This document shows positions 1-12,513 of a stretch of 64,000 nucleotides of DNA, one piece after another; position 1 is the first letter of the stretch; every line of letters starts with the position of its first letter. The translations under genes were made by a program, and so were the position numbers. The stretch is from Garcia nutans (taxonomy: Eukaryota > Streptophyta > Magnoliopsida > Malpighiales > Euphorbiaceae). Location of the stretch: positions 42,160,001 through 42,224,000 of the forward strand of contig CANTUV010000035.1 in assembly GCA_947685225.1 (NCBI GenBank), read 5' to 3'. Under the pieces are notes generated by a model. The model saw only the letters and a program-made list of their open reading frames with translations, was not told where the DNA came from and ran no database searches.

Positions 1-2457
1 CATGAGATATTTCATAAACTTAAAACTAATATATCTAGGAAACAATGGCAGTTTGCTCTTAAGCTAGACATGCATAAAGCATATGATAGGGTTGAATGGG
101 AGTTTCTAATGGGGACCCTTTTAACTATAGGCTTTAATTATAGAGCCGCAAATTTGATTATGAGTTGTGTGACAACGGTATCATACAAAATACTAGTTAA
201 TGGATATATAGCATGCTCTTTCCAACAAAATAGACGATTAAGGCAAGGAGACCCACTCTCTCCATACCTTTTCCTTTTTGTTTCCATTGCTCTCTTATCT
301 TTTGAAATTTGCCCTTAATCCTAATTTAGTTTAAGGTTTTTCTTTAAAAGGAGGCCTCTAAGCTATCACACCTGTTGTATGTTGATGATACCCTGGTATG
401 CAGTTCAACTACTCTTATTTATAACCTCTTGTCTTTTATGGAGAGGCATAGGGCCAGTGTATAAATTTCAATAAGTCAAGCATTGTTTTTAGTAGAAATA
501 CCCCTAAGAAAGTCAAGAATTCAATCATTTAGGCATTGGGAGTTAAGGTGATGGGAAATGAAGATAAGTACTTAGAAGTACCCTCTTTTATGGGGAAAAT
601 AAAAGTAGAAACTTTTTCTTTCCTCTAAGATATGCTGCTTAATAAAGCTCAAGCATGTAAGCACAAACTTATTTCCTATGTTGGAAAAGAAACTTTAATT
701 AAAGCAGTCTTACAAGCCATTCCCACTTTTATCATGAGTTGCTTCCCGATGCCAAGAATTTTCTATAGAAAATTAAATAGTATAATAGGCCAATTTTGGT
801 GGAAACAAAGAAACAAAGATAAAGGTGTTGCTTGGAGAAAGTGTGGTGTGCTGACAAAATCTAAATTTAGAGGTGGCTTAGGATTTTAGGATTTTGAATT
901 GTTCAACATTGCCCTTCTGGCCAAATAGTGTTAAGAACTCCTCTAAGGAAATAATGATCTATAGGGCAAATGTATGAAACTGATTTATTTCCCTCACTGC
1001 ACTTTTCAGGAAGCTAAGTTGGGGCAATGACCTTCGTGGGACTGGAAAAACATAATGATAACAAGGAACATGATCCAAAGAGGTGCTGGATGGTTGGCGA
1101 GGGATAGACAAAATATTAGAATTTAGGAAGATAACTGGGTGCCAAATCTACTTGATTTCAGGATTCAATCATGTAAACCTGGTAATTCTCCCTTCAAGTA
1201 TGTTTATGAGTTAATTGATGAGCAGGGAAAATGGAACAAACATATGCTGATGTCTCTGTTCAATCAATTGGAAGTTAATGCTATATTGTGTATTCCTCTT
1301 CATGTCTCGATAAAGAAAGTCAAACGTATCTAGAGCCATAACAAATATGGCCAAATTTCTTCAAAATCTGTTGTCATTTTTTATGTGGCCAATTGGTTAA
1401 TTCTGGTACAAGTTTGAGGGGTCCTTCCTTAAATAAAAGTTCAATCTAGAAGAACATTTGGAAGCTGAAAGTTCCCCCTAAAATATAAAATTTTATTTAG
1501 AGATTGTGTATTGATGTCATCCCTTGCTTGTTAAACTTGCATAAAAGAAATTTGTCCAGTTCTAATTTATGCCCCCTTTGTGGAGAGACAGAAGAAACTA
1601 CAATTCATTTAATCCTTATTCGTCACCATGCTAGAGCCACTTGGATGGCTTCTAATGCTGGCTTTTCTCCATTGGCCTTAAATACCAATTCCTTTTTACA
1701 TTGGTGGCCCAATGTTATTAACATATCTTCTCATTCCTTCAGTAATGTGTGTTTGGATAGAATTGTCTACATTTGTTGGAATTTCTGGAAAATGAGGAAT
1801 GGTTGTTGTTTTAATGGAGTACTCCTGATCCTTTGCTAATAGTTAAAAGAGTTGATATTTTGTAATAATACTTTTCTCAAGCGTAGAGGCAAGAAGCTTG
1901 CCAATATGTAGATTGTCCTTTCTTTATCTAGCAGTCATCAAAATACATCATCCTAGACTCCCCCTCCCTTGGGTTGGATAGAGATCCACAATGATGCAAA
2001 CTTCAGCTTAAGGAATTATTTGGCAAGAGCTGTTGCTATTTTTAGAACCGCTGAAGGTGTGGTTAAGGAGGGGATAGCTTGTCTTCTCCCCTCTTTCTCT
2101 CCCATATGTAATAAAGCTCAAATTATGCTGATAGTTGATCAGAAACCTATAAATCTCTCTCTTTTTTCTTATGTTTGAGTTTGATTGTTGGGATCTCATT
2201 CAAACTATTAATTCCTCTGAAACATGTCAAGTAGAAATTGATGCTATCGTAAGGAAAATCAAATAGCTGGGTGCTACTTTTTAGTATTGTGTTTGTTTTT
2301 GTTAAAAGGGACTGTAACAAAGTAATAGATTGGCTAGCTTCTACCATCTTTAAGAATTGTTTGAGACCTAACTGGGTGCATTCTCCTCCCAACAAACTTG
2401 TATATTTGCTGTGTATGGACTCTAATTCTCCTTCTTTAAATTAAGTTTGTGTTAGGT
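1..2457 (+). mobile_element. Decayed L1-type LINE (5' end outside window)
   Basis: Non-LTR retrotransposon ORF2 remnant. In order on the + strand: a reverse transcriptase block with LDMHKAYDRVEW (about 64-105) and RLRQGDPLSPYLF (about 235-280); a shifted-frame LSHLLYVDDT (about 361-395), where plant LINEs usually have FADD; the thumb/connection block at 632-889; a zinc-binding RT segment with CPLCGETEETTIHL (about 1565-1615); and an RNase H-like stretch starting GWIEIHNDANF (about 1969). A short A-run at about 2459 may mark the 3' end. Many stops and frameshifts make it non-functional. Plant L1 clade assignment is from motif order; the family is not identified. Confidence 0.85.
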
Positions 2458-2613
2458 TAAAAAAAACATATAAATAAACATATAATCAACATATAATTAA
2501 CAATTTTAAATTATAGTTATATAAAATTGAATATTAAATCTAAAAAAAATAAATTATAATAGAATTATAATTTGGTGATGATAATTCTTTTATAGGCTTA
2601 ATACATCCATATT

Positions 2614-2693
2614 GTAACACTTTTATATCCTATATATATAATACATATTCCCTATATATGTAAAATACATACACAAAATATAAGGGTGTTATA
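2614..2693 (+). repeat. Tail of a chromovirus-type LTR, + orientation
   Basis: About 80 bp ending in ataagggtgttata, seven bases before a primer binding site. It aligns with the reverse complement of the sequence starting at 3654, so it is the 3' end of a related LTR. The rest of the LTR upstream is missing or too diverged; 2458-2613 is AT-rich and otherwise unassigned. Confidence 0.5.
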
Positions 2694-2700
2694 TTTATTT

Positions 2701-2713
2701 TGGTATTAGAGCC
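2701..2713 (+). other. Primer binding site, initiator tRNA-Met type
   Basis: tggtattagagcc matches the common plant retrotransposon PBS tggtatcagagcc (complement of the initiator tRNA-Met 3' end) with one mismatch. It lies between the LTR tail and the gag stub, as expected at the start of an internal region. Confidence 0.7.
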
Positions 2714-2847
2714 TAAGTTTGAGGTTCTCAATCTAGGTGGATTTTTAAAATGGACGGGGATTTTAAATGTGATCCATGCATATGTATTAACATTTAAACT
2801 GGTCTCTGATGTGACAATATTTGTTATTATAATAGATATAGGTTGTG

Positions 2848-3653
2848 ATGGCATCCCAGAAACACATATTTGATGAGGGGAGTGCCGAGAGTGTTGCTCT
2901 ATGAGAAGGTAGAGCTAGAGTTAGTGCAGGGGTTGTTGGAGAGGCATCAGTGCCCGCCAGACCAACAACTCAGGATGTTCATCTAGTCTGGATGCAGCAG
3001 ATGACGGAGTTACTTTATCAGGCCCCAGTGCAGCAACATCAGCAAACTAGAAAGTATGATAACCTTAGGAAGTATAAGGATATAGATTTTGAGGATACTG
3101 TAGATCCAACCGAGACAGAGCAGTGGTTGGATAGAGTGGAGAGGGTGTTTTTTCAGTTGCAGGGTATTGTAGAAGAGAAATTTGACTATGCTTTTCCTCT
3201 TTTACAGGGGGACTCCTATGATTGGTGGAAGACAATTCCCAGTGGGTTAGAGCAACCTCTAATATTGACTAATGATGACTTTTTACTAGAGTTCAGAAAA
3301 AAGTATACACCTTGGGAGTATAAAGATAAAAAGAAGAGGGAATTTCTAAATTAAGGCAAGGTGAGAAAATAGTAACTGAGTATGAGAAGGAGTTCCTTTA
3401 GTTGAGCAAGTACACAAGAAGGATCATGACTGATAAGATAGACCTGTGTTGGAGATTTGAGGAGGGATTGAGGTCATTCATTATATGTCAGGTAGCTGTT
3501 GTCCAGTATAAGGATTGTGTCAGCTGCCCGGAGTGTGGAGAAGGCCTAGGGGATTGCAACTACTACTAATGTGGAGGAGAGTAGAGGTAGGAGATCACAG
3601 GCTGAGGTAGAGTCATCATCTTTCAAGAGGGAGTGAAATGATTATTTAAATAA
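2848..3653 (+). pseudogene. Gag fragment of a Ty3/gypsy chromovirus
   Basis: The frame opens at ATG 2848, has TGA at about 2902 and runs open again to 3354. It shows the retrotransposon gag core: DPTETEQWLDRVERVF, then FPLLQGDSYDWWKTIP, then FLLEFRKKYTPWEYKDKK. After 3354 homology continues in another frame (LRQGEKIVTEYEKEF, SKYTRRIMTDKIDLCWRFEEGL) with further stops. No zinc knuckle, protease or RT follows; at 3654 the sequence passes straight into an LTR of opposite orientation. It encodes capsid-type protein only and is dead. A Tekay/Del-like origin is inferred from the gag motif style and the tRNA-Met PBS. Confidence 0.8.
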
Positions 3654-5786
3654 TGTAACACCCTTATACCCTATATAAGTATAATACATACACCCCGTAT
3701 CTATAAATTATCTATACAGAATATAAGAATGTCATTACTCTAGTCATTAGAAAATTCTCCATAATTGTAATAGAATAAATTATTCTTTAAAAGATAATGA
3801 GTAAATAAATTTATAAATTAGAAATTAAATATTAAAAACACAACTTTATTAGAAAATATCTGTAAAAAATTTGTTAGAGTTTTATCTGTAAATTTGACAT
3901 TTTCCCAAAATATACAATTACACAACCTACAAGAAACATTGCACTCCCAATACCTATATTTTCGATACTCCATCTTTCCCCAAACATGCTCAATATCTAA
4001 AAATCGAATGATCATTTATATATATATACAAAAACTATCTCAATATCTGCATTGCTTTGACAAACCTTATATATATATAAAGAAATACTTTTAACATTCA
4101 TTAACATTCACCACAGCTAATTAAACATTAAGTTTTCAATATTTTTATCTAAACTATAATTTGTACAAATATAATGTGATAAACTATAAATAAATATTTA
4201 CATGCTATGCAGTAGCACTGGTTTGGTGAAAAACTGATAAACTTCTAGCAATATCCAACAATCTAGACCTGGACAAGTTTAGAAGAGCTCTCCGCCTTTA
4301 TCTATGCACGATAAGATTCAATCGCGCTAAACTTATAGCTTAGCGGTACATACTTTGGTAATAATAAAAATAATTTTAAAACAATGCTCAATGCTTTATG
4401 CTTTCTTTCCGAACATGCAATGAATTATGGACTATAACATAAATTAATCATATACAACATCCATTTATCATAATCACATACATTGAGCCCAAATAACCAT
4501 ATAGAGTATTTAGGTTCCAGAGATATTGATTTTGTCTATTGCACAAGTTGACACCTCTGTGTAATATCATAAGTAACGCCCAACGTCTAGACCCAAAGGC
4601 AAATAATTTCAGCAATAGTGACACCTAGTATTTAGTTCGTAGGGAAATCATATCATAGGCATGTCATGCCAATAACACAAAATTCAATTCTCTAGAATAG
4701 AATATTATAAAAGATAAACACACAGTTCATATATATTATCTTTTCTTATCCATTTTCTCCTCACATTTTCTATATTTCTATTACATTGACACCTTTGCCT
4801 CATGTTTCATATTTCATACTCATATTTCATATTTTTTCAATCATAAAAGCATATCTCCTTGCCACATTTATAATGTGGTCGATTCCTTCCATTCAACATA
4901 CATTATACAATTTTCACAAACTACATATAACAATGTCCCTAGCCATTCTATAATGGCTTAATACTCACACTTTATGGATTTTACACATTTTAACACATAT
5001 CTATGCACTATACATGTGCACACTCATATTAAAGTAGCATGGAACAAATCATCAACATACATTATAGCATGCCAATTTGATGCAATTTAATACATAATTA
5101 CCAAAGTATATACTAACCTCCAATTATGGCTACCTCTAAGCCAAATTCACTCTCTTTTCTTCACTTCATCAATATGTTCTTCACTACTTCAATTTCACAA
5201 GTTTACCTCACTTAGTCCTAAACTAAATTATAGATTAAAATAAATTATTAGAAACATAATTCTACTTATTTTGACTAAACAAACTTCAATTACACATCTC
5301 TTTCAAATTTTCAATATTTTCCCTTATTTACTTTAATTTTGGATCCCTTCCTAATCAATCCCAAAACAAATTTTAAGTTTAAATGTAGCATTAGAATACC
5401 ATTTTAATACATTTTAACCATTTACACACCAATTACATCAACTCCAAACAAAAATCACTAAAAACCCTAACTCAACCTACTACTACTCTCAAATTCCAGC
5501 CAAACCCATTTTTTTAAATCATCCAACATTAAAATCATTACTTCTATACCAAAATAACTTCATCACCACTCATTCTAGCAATTATTGATACTCTCATCAA
5601 AACCACAAATTTTGCATATTCATAAACTTAAAGAAACCATTCAAAAAACTAAAGAAAACTTACCTCTTACTAAGGATTTTACATCAACTATCCTTAATCC
5701 TTTGAATTCTCTAGGAAATTTGATGTTGAAATTGATGAAATTTCCTTCTCTCTGCACCCATGGAAATTCGGCTCTTGTTGGAGGAG

Positions 5787-5822
5787 GAGAAGAAGAAGAA
5801 GAAGAAGAAGAAGAAGAAGAAA
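5787..5822 (+). repeat. GAA/AAG trinucleotide microsatellite
   Basis: About a dozen gaa units in a row. Both ORFs that cross it (Glu-rich in one frame, Lys-rich in another) are products of the repeat, not genes. Confidence 0.9.
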
Positions 5823-5853
5823 AGTTATGTTTTTATTTCTTTCTTTACTAACC

Positions 5854-5887
<34 letters not shown>

Positions 5888-5888
5888 T

Positions 5889-6570
5889 AGGCTAAATAAT
5901 TATAAAGTCCCTGAGATTTTGTATATTACACTAGTCAGTCCCTGTATTTTCAATATTTAATTTTTGCATCCCTTTGTTTTTAAAAATTAAACTGTTTAGT
6001 ATTTTTGTTAATATTTTCATCCTAAAAATATTACTCAACTACTTTGATATTATAAAATAATTTTTTTGCTCTTCCTTTATATATATAGTTTTTTGTTATT
6101 TGTTAAGTCATGCTTATTTTTAATTTTATTTATATTTCTTACACATAATTTATTTTAATTTTATAAATATTATTAAAAAAATTTTAAATAATACAAATAA
6201 TATTTTTTATTATTTTACATACAATACATATATATCATTTATTTTAATTTTATAGATATTACTAAAAAAAATAATTTTAAATAATATGAATAATGTCTTT
6301 CATTATTTTGCAGATGATCTATATATAAAATAAAATTTAAAATAAAATAAATTTAATAAATAACAAAGATAAATGTATATAAAGGAAGAGCAAATAAGTT
6401 ATTTTATAATATCAAAATAGTTGACTAATGATTTTAAGATGAAAATATTGACAAAATGACTAACCAATTTAATTTTTAAAAATATGGAGATGCAAAAATT
6501 AGATGTTAAAAATACAGAGACTGACTAGTGTAATTTGTAAAACCTTAGGGACTTCATAATTATGTAGCCT
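5889..6570. mobile_element. Foldback MITE with about 250-bp terminal inverted repeats
   Basis: The left end aggctaaataattataaag and the right end, read as the reverse complement aggctacataattatgaag, begin an inverted repeat that stays alignable for about 250 bp on each side. Shared segments include actagtcagtc, taatttttgcatc, tattttcatc and ttgctcttcctttata. The middle (about 6140-6330) is AT-rich with no ORF. Flanking atatatt on both sides could be a TSD but is trivial in this AT context. It is non-autonomous. A Mutator-type origin is possible from the TIR length, but the superfamily is unproven. Confidence 0.8.
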
Positions 6571-6870
6571 ATATATTATAATAATATATTTAATTTGTTT
6601 ATTATTTAATAAAAAATTATAATTTTTCACTGCCACCAAAATTTATTTTAATTTTTATTTATTTTATTATTTTTTAGCTTTTTAGCTTTTTAGCTTTTTA
6701 ACTTTCACTTTTGACTTTTTAACTCATTTTGTCTTTTAGTAAATTTTTGTTATTTATATATATTTTATATATACCCAACATATACATTTTTATATTTTCT
6801 CCTTCCAACACCTTGATTAACCTTTCAAATTATTTATTTAATTATATTTAATAAAATTACGAGCATTACA

Positions 6871-7627
6871 CATATCTTTGTGTACTTAGCATGATTAGTC
6901 ACTCTATCCCCCTCTACTTTCATTTAAACCATTTTCATATTTAACTTGCTAATTTCATACCTATAACCATTTTTATGCTCTAACTTGCCAATTTCATGGC
7001 ACGTGTGTAGTATATTTTCATGTGGCACGTGAATCATTAAAATCTATTCAAATGGATCATAAAATGACAATAATACCCTTTAGCACATGCTTTTCTCCTT
7101 CTTCAACAAAATCACAGAAATTTAAAACCCTAATCCTCTATTACTAATCATGGTGCACTAGGTAACATTTATTCATTCTTTGATACTTGCTATAATTTCA
7201 CCGCCCTTGGATGAAATACTCGAATTTTCATGTCTGACACAAGAATAACAATCTTTTAATTTTCGACAACATTACAAGTGCAATAGTGGTGCCGTACTAG
7301 ATGGTTGGCCTTGAATCCTGTCAAGATGAAGTACAAAATTCAATGGCTTATTCTCATGGGAAAAACTCCTTTTGTGCCAACTCCACAAATGGCTCACAAT
7401 GGTGGAGCATGAGGAATTAGTGGTGGGATCAATGAGGGGCAAGATAGTGGAGAAGATCCACAGCCACAATTCTTTGTTTTTGTCCTATTCCGATAACTAT
7501 GAGAAATCAAAATTGTCTTCGTTACCTCTGTTGTCTATCAAATCCTAGATTTATCACCCCTTTGGCCATGAAAAGCCCATCCACAAGGTCCTTGGTAGCG
7601 GTATATGTTTCATTTCTTAATTTTTGT
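6871..7627. other. Unassigned AT-rich spacer
   Basis: No convincing coding sequence. Short ORFs on both strands at 7272-7469 show no recognisable domain. No TE end was recognised. Confidence 0.5.
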
Positions 7628-7864
7628 TGTAACGACCCTCCTCGACCAGGTCGGCTGCCCGGCCCACTAGTGGCTTACGGCCCGGCCATTTCACCACCTG
7701 GGCACGGAGTCCGCAGGAGGCAAGCGATCGCTACAGTACTGGACAGCCCTCGCGGCCCACCCAGCAGGATTTGTTTATTTGGCCCCAAGGGGTCGCCTCC
7801 CTGGATCGAACCCCTGACCTCCCACTTAAGAGAGCCAGCGAGAACCATCCAGTACCATTTCTGC
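7628..7864 (-). mobile_element. SINE-like unit 1
   Basis: A GC-rich unit of about 237 bp in an AT-rich setting. On the - strand it contains a perfect pol III B-box core, GGTTCGATCC (7803-7812 on +), preceded by a possible degenerate A-box (TGGCTCTCTTAAGTGG), and ends GGGTCGTTACA. A tRNA-derived SINE is inferred from the B-box. The ORF across it is an artefact. Confidence 0.6.
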
Positions 7865-7873
7865 TTTTTTAAC

Positions 7874-8110
7874 TGTAACGACCCTCCCCGACCAGGTCGG
7901 CTGCCCGGCCCACTAGTGGCTTACGGCCCGGCCATTTCACCACCTGGGCACGGAGTCCGCAGGAGGCAAGCGATCGCTACAGTACTGGACAGCCCTCGCG
8001 GCCCACCCAGCAGGATTTGTTTATTTGGCCCCAAGGGGTCGCCTCCCTGGATCGAACCCCTGACCTCCCACTTAAGAGAGCCAGCGAGAACCATCCAGTA
8101 CCATTTCTGC
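7874..8110 (-). mobile_element. SINE-like unit 2 (direct copy of unit 1)
   Basis: Nearly identical to unit 1 over its whole length, separated from it by ttttttaac. The B-box core is at 8049-8058 (+ coordinates). Near-identity means recent duplication or tandem insertion. Confidence 0.6.
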
Positions 8111-8111
8111 T

Positions 8112-8216
8112 AGCGATCGCTTGCCTCCTACGGACTCTGTGCCCAGGTGGTGAAATGGCCGGGCCGTAAGCCACTAGTGGGCCGGGCAGCCGACCTGGTC
8201 GGGGAGGGTCGTTACA
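8112..8216 (+). mobile_element. SINE-like unit 3, partial and inverted
   Basis: 105 bp matching the B-box-distal half of units 1 and 2 in opposite orientation (agcgatcgcttgcctcc to gggtcgttaca). With unit 2 it makes an inverted repeat able to fold. The three-unit block starts tgtaacgaccc and ends gggtcgttaca. Confidence 0.6.
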
Positions 8217-9194
8217 TTTGTAGCTGTGTAGGTGTGTCATTTCTTTACGTGATTGGTTCCTAGAAAAATTTTCAATAAGAAATTAATCCTAATCTTCAAT
8301 CTCTTGATGTTTAAATACTATTTAGTTTAACAAAGGTTTATGGATATTGTTTGAGATTTAGATCTAGTATGTTCTGTTAGATCTGTATTCTATAATTTTG
8401 ATTAATTGATGAGTACTTGGTTCTAAAATATAGGAATTTACTTTATTTCGGTAGAATATTTGATGAAATTATATAAAATTTTAAACTAAAATTATTTTAA
8501 TTAATTTGAATAAAAAATTAATATTCATTTATTAATTATATCTAAAATTTTATGAATTTTTTAACTAAAAATTATTAAATTAATTTGAATAAAAAAATTA
8601 ATATTAATTTATTAATTATAACTAAAATTATATATTGTTTTTAAACTTAAGAGAATAATAAAATGTCTCCTATTTTATTATTAAAATATTTTTAAAATAT
8701 TATTTTACTCTTAATAACTAATATATTTATTAAATTTCAAATGATAAATATTTGTTAATTTTTTTTCTCATTTATAGATTAAATATTATTTTTTAAGAAA
8801 ATAAAAAGAGAAATTTACACAAATAGCTTAAAAACAACTTTCGTTTTCAATAATACAACAACAATTTTTTTTTCAAACTTATGGTAAAAATGTTATAAAA
8901 CAGCTAAAATACCTAAATTGCGACATATCCAAAAAATTTGATTTCCTTCATCGTAGACTTTGTTCATATTATCCAAAAACACAAGCAATTGACCAAATCA
9001 ATAAAAAAAATAAAGAAGAGAAGATCAAATAACATAAGAGAAAGAAGAAAAACAATAAAGCAGATATGAAAAAAGAAGATAAATAGCAAAACAATTCTTA
9101 AACAGTTCATCAAATCTTCAACTAAAGAAAATACAGGTAAAATCGAGCAAACTTTGAAACTAAAATTATCTCTACATATAGATCTAAAGAAATT
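8217..9194. other. AT-rich spacer with a short direct duplication
   Basis: No gene seen. Two direct copies of a segment of about 75 bp (attaatttgaataaaaaa...ttattaattata) lie at about 8490-8630. The ORF at 8964-9200 is a low-complexity reading. Confidence 0.5.
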
Positions 9195-10560
9195 TAACAT
9201 ACGAATTTGTTATAGGTTAGTTATATGTAGTTATATCTTATATATAATTACATATATGTATTGATTTGCAAAATGAATAATATAATACAACTATTAAATA
9301 TAGTTATAAGTAGTTATATGTCATATATAACTACAACTATGAGCTGGTTTCCAGAAGGAACATCAGTATACAACTGATATATGCAGATAAATATAGGCAT
9401 ATGTTATATATAACTATATATATGTGTTGACTTGCAAAAGAAATAACAGTATACAACTATAATATATAGTTATATGTAGATGTATGCTATATATAATTAA
9501 ATAAATATATATTTATATGTGCGTTAAGTTGTAAAGAGTAACATTATAGAACTACTATATGTACTTAAATATAGGTATAAGTTACATATGAATGTATACT
9601 GTGTTGACTTAGAAAATAAATAACAGTATACAAGCATTATATGTAGCTTTATGTAGGTATATATTACATATAACTAAATATATTTATTGAGTTACAAAAT
9701 GAATAATAATATAAAACTAATATATGTAGTTATATATAGGTATATATTACAAATAAGTATATATATGTGTTGAATTACAAAATGAATAATACTATACAAT
9801 TATTATATGTAGTTATGCATATGTATATGTTACATATAACTATATATGTGTTGAATTGCAAATGAAATAATAGTATACAAGTATTATATGTATCTATATG
9901 TAGGTATATGTTACATATATCTACATATATATTTTGACCTATAAAAGAAATAACACTGTACAATTGTCATCTATAGTTATATGTAGATATATATTACATA
10001 TAATTAAATATATACGTGTTGACTTGCAAAAAAGAGTAACAATATAAAACTGTTATATGTACTTATATATAGGTATATGTTACATATAAGTATATATATG
10101 GGTTGACTTGCATATTAAATAACAATATACAAGTATTATATGTAGCCATATGTAGGTATTAGCTATATGTAGGTATTTGTTACATATAACTATATATGCG
10201 TTGAATTGCAAAATGAATAATAGTATACAAATGTTATATATATGTATATGTTAAATATAACTGCATATATGTGTTGAATTACAAAAGAATAATAGTATAC
10301 AAGTATGATATGTAGTTATATAAGGGTATATATTACATATAAGTATATAAGTGTTGAATTACAAAATGAATAACAACATACAACTGTTATGTGTAGTTAT
10401 ATGTAGGTTTATGTTGCATATAACTATATATATGTGTTGAATTGCAAAAGAAATAACAGTGTACAAGTTTTATATGTAGTTATATGTAAGTATATATTAC
10501 ATATAACTATATGTATGTGTTGACTTGCAAAAGAAATAATAGTGTACAACTATCATATAT
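9195..10560. repeat. Tandem array, period about 85 bp, roughly 14-16 copies
   Basis: Each unit contains variants of tatgtgttgacttgcaaaag, aataacagtatacaa, tatatgtagttatatg and taggtatatgttacatata. The recurring gttga step falls roughly every 80-90 bp from about 9255 to 10520. Units differ by small indels and substitutions, so the array is old. It stops exactly where the D element's LTR begins (10561), so that element probably inserted into or beside the array. Confidence 0.85.
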
Positions 10561-12467
10561 TGTAACACCCTTATAGCCAATATACGTATACCACATAAAC
10601 TCACAATATATAATATACGTATAGAAGATATAGGAATGTCACAGTCCATTTTCAGTAAACCAAACCAATCCATAATTTGAACATCAAATCATCATTTCTA
10701 TAATCTGAATAAACTTAAAACATTTAACTTATATTATAAATAGTAATAAATGAAGCATCCCTTGTTAAAATACATTTATATATATCTTTATTACCTTAAA
10801 AGTTTATCCAAAACATTTATTAATAAGTAGCGGAATATACATACATATACATCAAAATCAATATTTACAAAAATATAGAGTTTATACATGCCGGCAATTC
10901 GTTTCCGATCTTGAAGTCTAAAAATCAACACTTCACAAGGGATCACAAACCTAGACTCTACTCGGTCTAGCTAATCTCTCCGACTCAACCGGATCTACCC
11001 TGTTACCTGCGCGATAAATCACAATCGCGGAAAGCCAAAGGCTTAATGGTACAAACCTTAATAACAATATGATTCAAATGTAATGCCAATGTCACACATT
11101 CAAGAATTGGAAACAATATAAAAAGATATCATACTTCATAACATTAAATCTTAGTATGTATTTCAATTGTTTCATCATTCATAATTCACATTAAAGCAAA
11201 GACAAGCATGGGCCCAAAAGAAACAAATATGCCATTCAAATTCCAGAGTTACTGCTTTGGTCCAATAATCACATTTATCAAGCCCGTAGGCAAATCATTA
11301 TCACAATGAGGATTACCTCATATGTAACATCCCAACTAGGCTTCAAGGACTAGGCCCAACCAAGTTTCAAGAGGAGCTCAGCATCAACCCAACCTGGCTT
11401 CAAGGACCAAGTCCAACCTAGCTTCTAGGGATTGTTACTTTTAGGCATGCCACCAACAACAAAACTCTGAAAATTGAATAACATACTAGGCACACAATTC
11501 TTTCATAATTTCATTATCAAATCCATTCTCATTTTCTCATGATCATCTAGGCACAATGCCCCAACTATTTCATTTACATCATTATAGCCATTACCAATGG
11601 CTTCACATATCATCATTAGAGTATACATAACAAATTACATTGCTCATATATTTTGAGTCCTCAACATATATTTCACAAAGTTCACATAATGAAATTCATA
11701 GCACCATTCTCATATATCAACAATATAATAGGTAACCTAACACATTTTCCAATCAAATGTATTAAGTCCCAAAGTCATGTAAATGCATGCAATCATGTAA
11801 GATTTTTACTTACCTCAAGAGCTACAAACACCAATCTAACAATCTCCTCTTCCAAGAATCCTTCAACACTTAGATTGGAGAAACTCAAATCTCTTCAAAA
11901 CCTAATCCAAAGGTGATTATACACACTCACTTAGTGATACACATAAAAAAATAAGGATAAGAGCTAACTAGGGCAAACTCCAAAAGAAATCAAAGAAACA
12001 AGTTGGAAACTTACCAAAAGTGAAGAAAATCCTTAAAACTCTAACATGGTCTCTTGAAATCCTTCAATTGCTTGAGTTAGGAATCAACAAAAATCTCTTT
12101 CCCTTTGGCAATGGTGATGGCCGGCTAACCAAGAGAAGAAAGAAAAAGATGAAAAAGAAAGTCAACCACTTCCACTATTTTAACCACATAAATCCTCACT
12201 AAATCTCCACCAAGCAATTTAATTATTATAATATTATAAATATCATCTTCCACCATCACTTAATTTCTATTTAATATAATTAAATAAACCATTTGACCAA
12301 AAATAAATGTTGACTTGTATATGTTGTATATATCTTCATATATACAACATATACACACTTCCCTTTTTCATTTCTTTCCACTTAATCATAAATACACTTT
12401 AAATCATTTAATTCAATATCAACAATAAGCATTTCCAAAATTTTAGGGTATCATTTGGGATATTACA
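10561..12467 (-). repeat. Element D: 3' LTR of a Tekay-like chromovirus
   Basis: 1907 bp. On the - strand it starts TGTAATATCCC and ends AAGGGTGTTACA (TG...CA). A purine tract lies directly upstream on the - strand (12468-12483), followed by the D polyprotein in the same orientation, so this is the 3' LTR. Short ORFs inside (11653-11916, 12020-12202) are not genes. Confidence 0.85.
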
Positions 12468-12483
12468 ATTCTCCCCCTCTACA
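12468..12483 (-). other. Element D polypurine tract
   Basis: The - strand reads GTAGAGGGGGAGAAT immediately before the LTR start TGTAATATCCC: the plus-strand DNA priming site for reverse transcription. Confidence 0.85.
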
Positions 12484-12513
12484 AATAAATTTCATCCTCA
12501 AAATTACCTGTTC

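Larger units (their letters stand above)
3654..6870 (-). repeat. Diverged chromovirus LTR, - orientation, interrupted by a MITE
   Basis: The + strand begins tgtaacacccttata and ends gagcattaca, so on the - strand it reads TGTAATGC to GGGTGTTACA. It is homologous to the LTR at 10561-12467: the same cacgataa...caatcgcg block is followed by a takagc/aggcttaaygg-like segment and a tacwwactt segment (about 4300-4350 here, 11005-11060 there). No TSD or adjacent polypurine tract is clear, so whether it is a solo LTR or a remnant is open. It contains the MITE at 5889-6570 and a GAA microsatellite. Confidence 0.55.

Noticed and set aside
5585..5960. Glu-rich and Lys-rich ORFs
   Set aside because: Produced by the GAA microsatellite; no other protein feature.
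7499..8113. 204-aa ORF with a repeated Pro/Arg/Gly-rich half
   Set aside because: It is the translation of two direct SINE-like units; the protein repeat only reflects the DNA repeat.
9195..10560. CRISPR-like repeat array
   Set aside because: Repeats are contiguous, diverged and without unique spacers, in a plant context; it is a tandem satellite-like array.
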